Below, piece after piece: positions 60,589-64,000 of a stretch of DNA of 64,000 bases. The position numbers were made by a program, and so were the translations under genes. The DNA is taken from contig NZ_JAENKO010000005.1 of NCBI RefSeq assembly GCF_016599145.1, positions 53,122 through 117,121 of the forward strand, given 5' to 3'. The stretch comes from Tomitella cavernea (GTDB lineage Bacteria > Actinomycetota > Actinomycetes > Mycobacteriales > Mycobacteriaceae). The notes beneath the pieces are model-generated. The model was not told the origin of the DNA, made no database searches, and worked only from the letters and a program-made list of their open reading frames with translations. The stretch's first letter is position 1. Each line of letters starts with the position of its first letter.

Positions 60589-62586
60589 TTGACGTCGGCA
60601 GGTCTATTTCAACAACGAGAAAGATGGCTTGAGGAACTGGGCCAATACGTCAAGAACGGGGAACGAATAATCTGTGAAGCCGGATATGTACCACTTTCTG
60701 CAATTGCAGAAGAATTTGTCGATGCGGCGAATGACCCTAGGCCGCATGACGGTCAACAGAAAAACGACTGGCAATCACGCGTACGGGACATCATGGATAC
60801 GGTTGAGTGGTTAGGGCCAGAGTTCACCAGCATTGTTTACACAACTGTGAGCGACCTGCACTCTTCCGTCACCAATGGACTTCTGGTGCATAAGAAGGGC
60901 AAATTGAACCTAGATGATTCGAAACGACCTATAGTGGCGCAAAATGCCTCATCAGTCGTCAAGTTACTCGATAGTGACGATGTTCTCATCGCCGCCTGGC
61001 ATGATCTGATTGCGGCTTGCAAAAGTTCTGATCATGCGATATTCCCGGTTGAGCGTGTTAAATTCCTCCGCGATAATGTGGTTGCGCTATGCAGACGCCG
61101 CCGACAGGACCCTGGCCATTTCGGTCCGCTTCAGATGGCATACAGCGTTCTCCTAGGACATGACCACGCCGTGCGCTATGCGCAATCGAGAATTGGCGAC
61201 GAGATATCGCCGTCAGCACCTGACCCGGACGCAGCGTCCTCCTTGACGCCGGACGCGCTCGAACGACTATCAGAACGGTGCATTGTCGCATCTTCATTGA
61301 CCGAAAATTGCGTAGTTTGGTTCCGAATTTCCCCGGCCTTCGTGAAGGAGGCCATATCTATAAGTCATGGCGCAGTAACGTTCTATGCAGCGCAGAATCT
61401 CGCTGCGGTGCTCACTAATCAGAATGTCGCACGAGAATTGTACGATGTTGTGCCAGAAGAACTCCTAACCGACGACGTTCGGAATCTCCAGCTTTCCCGT
61501 AATGGGTCAGATGAGAATCGGGGGTTCGAGTCCACGCCCACTCTCGTGTATGCCCGAGTTATAGTTGAGTCGGTCGAAAGGCACTTGGCAACATCTAATG
61601 CTCGCGTGCTTCTTGACGCAGTCTTGAAGGTTATTGGTACACCTGCAGGATTATGGCACGTGCTTCGCGGCTCGCTCCTTTTTGTAGATGGAGACTATCG
61701 CCAAACTAACTATTTTGACTGGGGGCCGAAAAGTGAGTTTGTCAACCATGAATTGGACTACGTAAATGATGATTTCACCACTAGACTGCGAGAATTTGAA
61801 GATAGGGACCTGGTGATCACGGCAGATGCGGCTACCGAATTATCTCCAATACTTCAACTTCAGGACGAGCTGGAAAATGCTTCAGATGCAAGTCCTGATC
61901 TGGCGGTACGAGCAGCTGTACGTGCGATCGAGCACTGCACGACGCGTACCGAGCTGGGGAGAATCTCTTGGAATGAGTTTGTGAGCAAATACTTATTGGA
62001 CATATATACTGTCGAGCAGTTCGCGTTTCGTACTGTGAGGGGCGTATTCATGGCAGCAGTTGCCAACATTCCGGACCACACCCCAGGCGCGCCGAGAGTT
62101 CCGGAACTTGAGGTGATCGCAGAAGATATACGGAAGAATAGATGGAGCGGGCCGATCATTCGAGCAAGAACAGTAGCCCATACAGCCGAGCTTCGGCGAC
62201 TCTACCGAGATCATTGGCTATGGAGGAGCCTTGCAGAGTTGGACGACACTCTCGCTTCTGCCAGTGCGCTGTCAATGGCGTTCGAAAAGGAGCAGGAGCG
62301 GGTGGACGCGTGCACTGCTCGTTTGCGCCGGACGCGTAATGCGGCTATCCACGGTGGCCCTATCTCCATAGCGGCATGCGAGACTGTCGCGAATTTTGCG
62401 CGGCAAATCGCGGGGTTGGCGCTCGCCAATGTGATCGAAGCCATAGTAGATGAATCGGAAGTAGAGGTTTACACCTCAGATCTGCGAACTCAGTACCGGA
62501 TGCGAGTGGAGAACCTTGTCCGGTCAGGGAACTTGGAGAATCTCTTCGAGTTTCCGGCACCTACGTCACCTCAGCCCGCATCGTGA
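60589..62586 (+). CDS. HEPN-domain protein, low G+C cargo
   Basis: A protein of about 665 residues whose C-terminal part contains RRTRNAAIHGG, the R-N-x3-H catalytic motif of HEPN ribonucleases, in a helical region matching Apea-like HEPN. The N-terminal ~500 residues have no recognised domain. G+C is far below its neighbours, a clear sign of recent acquisition from a different donor. HEPN RNases commonly act in toxin-antitoxin, abortive-infection and other defence systems. I prefer the TTG at 60589 because GAGAGGGTGA precedes it; an ATG at 60481 would add 36 residues but has no ribosome site. Confidence 0.75.
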   Translation: MTSAGLFQQRERWLEELGQYVKNGERIICEAGYVPLSAIAEEFVDAANDPRPHDGQQKNDWQSRVRDIMDTVEWLGPEFTSIVYTTVSDLHSSVTNGLLVHKKGKLNLDDSKRPIVAQNASSVVKLLDSDDVLIAAWHDLIAACKSSDHAIFPVERVKFLRDNVVALCRRRRQDPGHFGPLQMAYSVLLGHDHAVRYAQSRIGDEISPSAPDPDAASSLTPDALERLSERCIVASSLTENCVVWFRISPAFVKEAISISHGAVTFYAAQNLAAVLTNQNVARELYDVVPEELLTDDVRNLQLSRNGSDENRGFESTPTLVYARVIVESVERHLATSNARVLLDAVLKVIGTPAGLWHVLRGSLLFVDGDYRQTNYFDWGPKSEFVNHELDYVNDDFTTRLREFEDRDLVITADAATELSPILQLQDELENASDASPDLAVRAAVRAIEHCTTRTELGRISWNEFVSKYLLDIYTVEQFAFRTVRGVFMAAVANIPDHTPGAPRVPELEVIAEDIRKNRWSGPIIRARTVAHTAELRRLYRDHWLWRSLAELDDTLASASALSMAFEKEQERVDACTARLRRTRNAAIHGGPISIAACETVANFARQIAGLALANVIEAIVDESEVEVYTSDLRTQYRMRVENLVRSGNLENLFEFPAPTSPQPAS

Positions 62587-62904
62587 TTCGCTAGCGGTGG
62601 GCGACCGCAGTACCGGCGATGATCTGGATGGCCGCGCGGGGTGCGGCACTGCACCGGGAGACCCTCGCGGTGGTGCAGGACCGCGACTTCGCGGGCACCG
62701 ACGAGGATGAGGAACTCTCCCATCATTGTCCACACTGCACTCCGACCCCTTCCAGGCTTTGTGTGTCATCCAGGCTCTGCTGTGGCTGCGTGACGCACTG
62801 TGGACCGCATATGCAGTCGGCAGGAGTGGCGGAGTGGCGCTGGAGCCAAGTCCCTATTGGTGGTGCCTCGCGTAGCTCGACCGGCGAGGTATGCAGGCAT
62901 AAGT
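62587..62904. other. Gene-free stretch before the right end
   Basis: About 320 bp. A short plus-strand frame at 62619-62906 has chromosome-like composition but no ribosome site or recognisable domain; it may be a gene remnant. Nothing else is supported. Confidence 0.4.
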
Positions 62905-62918
62905 AAGGCTAGCCTTGC
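62900..62918. promoter_or_regulatory. Iron-box-like motif in the right end
   Basis: A symmetric AAGGCTAGCCTT core at 62905-62916. The 19-bp window beginning one base earlier than this feature matches about 15 of 19 positions of the DtxR/IdeR consensus. It is the right-end counterpart of the left-end motifs. Confidence 0.35.
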
Positions 62919-63004
62919 GTAGTGAATCCCAACGAGGCTTTGTCGAGTCGTCCCAAGACAGACAAAACCCCAGGTCTCTGTCCCAGAATCAGGCGCCAGC
63001 GGCA
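62900..63004. repeat. Right transposon end with transposase-binding repeats
   Basis: The terminal 25 bp (62980-63004) are inverted relative to the left tip. Internal repeats in reverse orientation include CAAAACCCCAGG at 62963 and GTCCCAA at 62949. The CCTGGGGTTTTG element is 30 bp from this tip but 59 bp from the left tip, so the left end carries about one extra repeat, the usual asymmetry of Tn7-like ends. Confidence 0.85.
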
Positions 63005-63009
63005 GGGCG
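63005..63009. repeat. Right target-site duplication GGGCG, shared with next element
   Basis: GGGCG directly after the terminal CA of the first element and directly before the TG of a second left end. It is identical to the copy at the dnaB stop codon and serves both elements. Confidence 0.9.
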
Positions 63010-63116
63010 TGCCGCGGGCGCGCAATTCTGAGACAGAACACGCCATGAGTGAGATTTTGAGACAAACACCTGGGGTTTTGTTGCCCGTTGAGACAGACGC
63101 CTACTCGTTTGATCAG

Positions 63117-63135
63117 GAAGGGAAGGCTAACCTAA
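63117..63135. promoter_or_regulatory. Near-consensus iron box in second left end
   Basis: GAAGGGAAGGCTAACCTAA matches 17 of 19 positions of the DtxR/IdeR consensus. Its core sits 113 bp from the element tip, as in the first element. Confidence 0.5.
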
Positions 63136-63252
63136 TCGGCTGAGGTCACCAGAAAGGGCTCCGACGGCGGTTTCGGCGATATAGTTTCGGACGAGGGTTT
63201 CGGCGCATCAGCGTCTGCAAGGATGATGCGACCCGAACAGTGCACCTGCCGA

Positions 63253-63276
63253 CACCGGAAACGATCGTTTCCGGTG
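63253..63276. promoter_or_regulatory. Perfect 24-bp palindrome
   Basis: CACCGGAAACGA followed directly by its complement, without a spacer. It resembles a dimeric repressor operator. No adjacent regulator gene is visible within the window. Confidence 0.6.
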
Positions 63277-63349
63277 ACCGGGTCCATCGAACTCATGTTC
63301 TGTTATTGTCCATGCCCCGGTCGAGAGAAGCGGCCGGGGTCGAAACAGA

Positions 63350-63387
63350 CGACGCCGGCCCTACCGCGATCGGCAGGGTCGGCGTCG
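63350..63387. terminator. 17-bp hairpin in second left end
   Basis: Arms CGACGCCGGCCCTACCG and CGGCAGGGTCGGCGTCG pair at 15 to 16 of 17 positions around CGAT. It shares its left arm sequence with the hairpin of the first element at 42,557. It probably ends the minus-strand cargo transcript. Confidence 0.6.
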
Positions 63388-63629
63388 CGGCTCTTCATCC
63401 TGACCCGTCATGTCCGGACCCGAGCACGGAAGTGTGCATCCATCTCGGTCGCGGCCCTAGGTGCACATGGATTCGCTCCCACCGGGCTGTGCGTCTGGGG
63501 TGTGACCTAGATGTACACGTTCAGTTCTGTGTATATAGGGAAGGTGTCAGATGCACAGGTTTAGATGAACATGGCCGGTGGCCGACATCGCCGACCAGAT
63601 GTCCTCATCTCTCGGCGTAAGCCCCGTCA

Positions 63630-63995
63630 TCAGACGACAAGCAAGAAGACCGCAGCCGCTGCACCAGCTACGCAGGCGATGACGTCCCCGGTGCCCGACT
63701 GCCAGCGCCGCGTACGCCCCCGCATATTAATCACCGTGGCCACGGCCCCCAGTACGCACAACCCGATGTACACCGACAAGGTGATCTGCGGGCCGAGGAA
63801 CCGCAGACTAACCAGCATGATCGCCGCAACGACGAGCCCCCCAGTGAAATTGGCCAACCGCGGCGGCACCGAAACCGGCTCTACGGAATGCAGAGTGCGT
63901 AGACGGGTGTCCAGCGAGGTGAGGGGGGACCACAACATGTAGGCGGGTCCTGCGGTGTGAAGATGAGAGTTGCGAAGCTCCCCATCGACCACCAC
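63630..63995 (-). CDS. Small membrane protein, cargo of second element
   Basis: At least 121 residues, ending at 63630. Two to three hydrophobic segments (GGLVVAAIMLVSLRFLG, LSVYIGLCVLGAVATVI, ACVAGAAAAVFLLVV) follow a polar N-terminus (LRNSHLHTAGPAYML). A Met codon is present at 63995 but the frame may continue past the window edge. It resembles small actinobacterial membrane proteins of mobile elements; I cannot name the family. Confidence 0.55.
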   Translation of the reverse strand: MVVDGELRNSHLHTAGPAYMLWSPLTSLDTRLRTLHSVEPVSVPPRLANFTGGLVVAAIMLVSLRFLGPQITLSVYIGLCVLGAVATVINMRGRTRRWQSGTGDVIACVAGAAAAVFLLVV

Positions 63996-64000
63996 AGGAC

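Larger units (their letters stand above)
42375..63004. mobile_element. Complete Tn7-like transposon inserted at dnaB 3' end
   Basis: A 20,630-bp element bounded by TG...CA ends. The left tip (42375-42399) and the complement of the right tip (62980-63004) match at 22 of 25 positions: TGCCGCT, GCGC and GATTCTGGGAC are identical. A 5-bp duplication flanks it exactly. The core encodes TnsA-, TnsB-, TnsC- and TnsD/TniQ-like proteins on the minus strand. Cargo comprises a Type ISP restriction-modification enzyme, an Hsp90-like ATPase unit, a HEPN-domain protein, an extra ATPase and two unknown genes. All transposition genes are open, so the element looks potentially mobile, subject to the atypical TnsA active site. 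Confidence 0.93.
63136..63629. other. Gene-free inner region of the second left end
   Basis: About 490 bp holding two palindromic structures (63253 and 63350) and a second small CCCCGG/CCGGGG hairpin near 63,315-63,340. Open frames here overlap these structures and lack ribosome sites. Confidence 0.5.
63010..64000. mobile_element. Left end of a second, diverged Tn7-like element (continues beyond window)
   Basis: The tip at 63010-63034 matches the first element's left tip at 20 of 25 positions, and is in the same orientation. Internal repeats carry TGAGACA where the first element has TGGGACT (63028, 63057, 63087). CCTGGGGTTTTG and AAGGCTAACCT are at 59 and 113 bp from the tip, exactly as in the first element. 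A similar hairpin lies further in at 63,350. A minus-strand gene begins the cargo. The rest is outside the window. Confidence 0.85.

Noticed and set aside
62619..62906. Small plus-strand gene near the right end
   Set aside because: No ribosome site, no recognisable domain, and its end runs into the transposon end repeats.
42357..63136. Integrase-type island flanked by ~130-bp direct repeats
   Set aside because: The two similar blocks after dnaB and at 63.0 kb first looked like attL/attR, but no integrase gene is present. Exact 5-bp duplications and an inverted copy at 62.9 kb show they are transposon left ends.

Overview
The window is high-GC actinobacterial DNA. It most likely comes from a mycolic-acid-producing member of the Mycobacteriales (Tsukamurella/Gordonia-like; the genus cannot be fixed from sequence alone). 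The evidence is an AftA-type arabinofuranosyltransferase, an LpqY-SugABC-type sugar importer, two F420-type luciferase-like oxidoreductases, and the gene order ino1 / padR / DUF5318 / ponA / GT87 followed by rpsF-ssb-rpsR-rplI-dnaB. That order matches the oriC-proximal region of Mycobacterium tuberculosis as I know it.

Layout. 1-11 kb: accessory metabolism (a predicted metal-dependent hydrolase with a divergent TetR, an SDR, a flavin reductase, a MarR-MFS pair, an alpha/beta hydrolase, an LLM oxidoreductase, aftA). 11-17 kb: a hotdog thioesterase, an XRE regulator and a complete ABC sugar importer in the order ATPase, binding protein, permease, permease. 17-23 kb: a secreted GH5 endoglycoceramidase-like enzyme, a SnoaL protein, a second LLM protein, an FKBP lipoprotein and an MFS exporter. 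23-33 kb: ino1/padR, the DUF5318-ponA-GT87 cell-wall block, a cyclophilin lipoprotein, a secreted amidase and two small LuxR-type proteins. 33-38 kb: a GT87-like membrane protein, a GPH-type MFS carrier and a PLP lyase. 38.5-42.4 kb: the rpsF-ssb-rpsR-rplI cluster, a DnaA-box cluster and dnaB.

The main discovery is that everything from 42,375 to 63,004 is one intact Tn7-like transposon. Its two 25-bp terminal inverted repeats (22/25 identical, TG...CA ends) are flanked by a perfect 5-bp target duplication, GGGCG. The first G of the left copy is the last base of the dnaB stop codon. The minus-strand core encodes a TnsA-like nuclease, a DDE transposase (TnsB), an AAA+ ATPase (TnsC) and a long TnsD/TniQ-like target selector, preceded by a small ribbon-helix-helix protein and a perfect 24-bp palindrome. 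Cargo on the dnaB side is a 1660-residue Type ISP restriction-modification enzyme plus a two-gene unit ending in an Hsp90-like ATPase/DUF3883 protein. Cargo on the other side is two uncharacterised genes, another ATPase and a low-GC HEPN-domain protein. Immediately after the right GGGCG, at 63,010, a second and slightly diverged left end begins. The window therefore catches the start of a second element stacked at exactly the same target base, with its cargo running out of the window.

I infer that the 3' end of dnaB is the attachment site read by the TnsD-like protein, by analogy with glmS for Tn7, and that the locus serves as a stacking site for defence cargo. Both left ends also carry, 113 bp from their tips, a sequence close to the DtxR/IdeR iron-box consensus.
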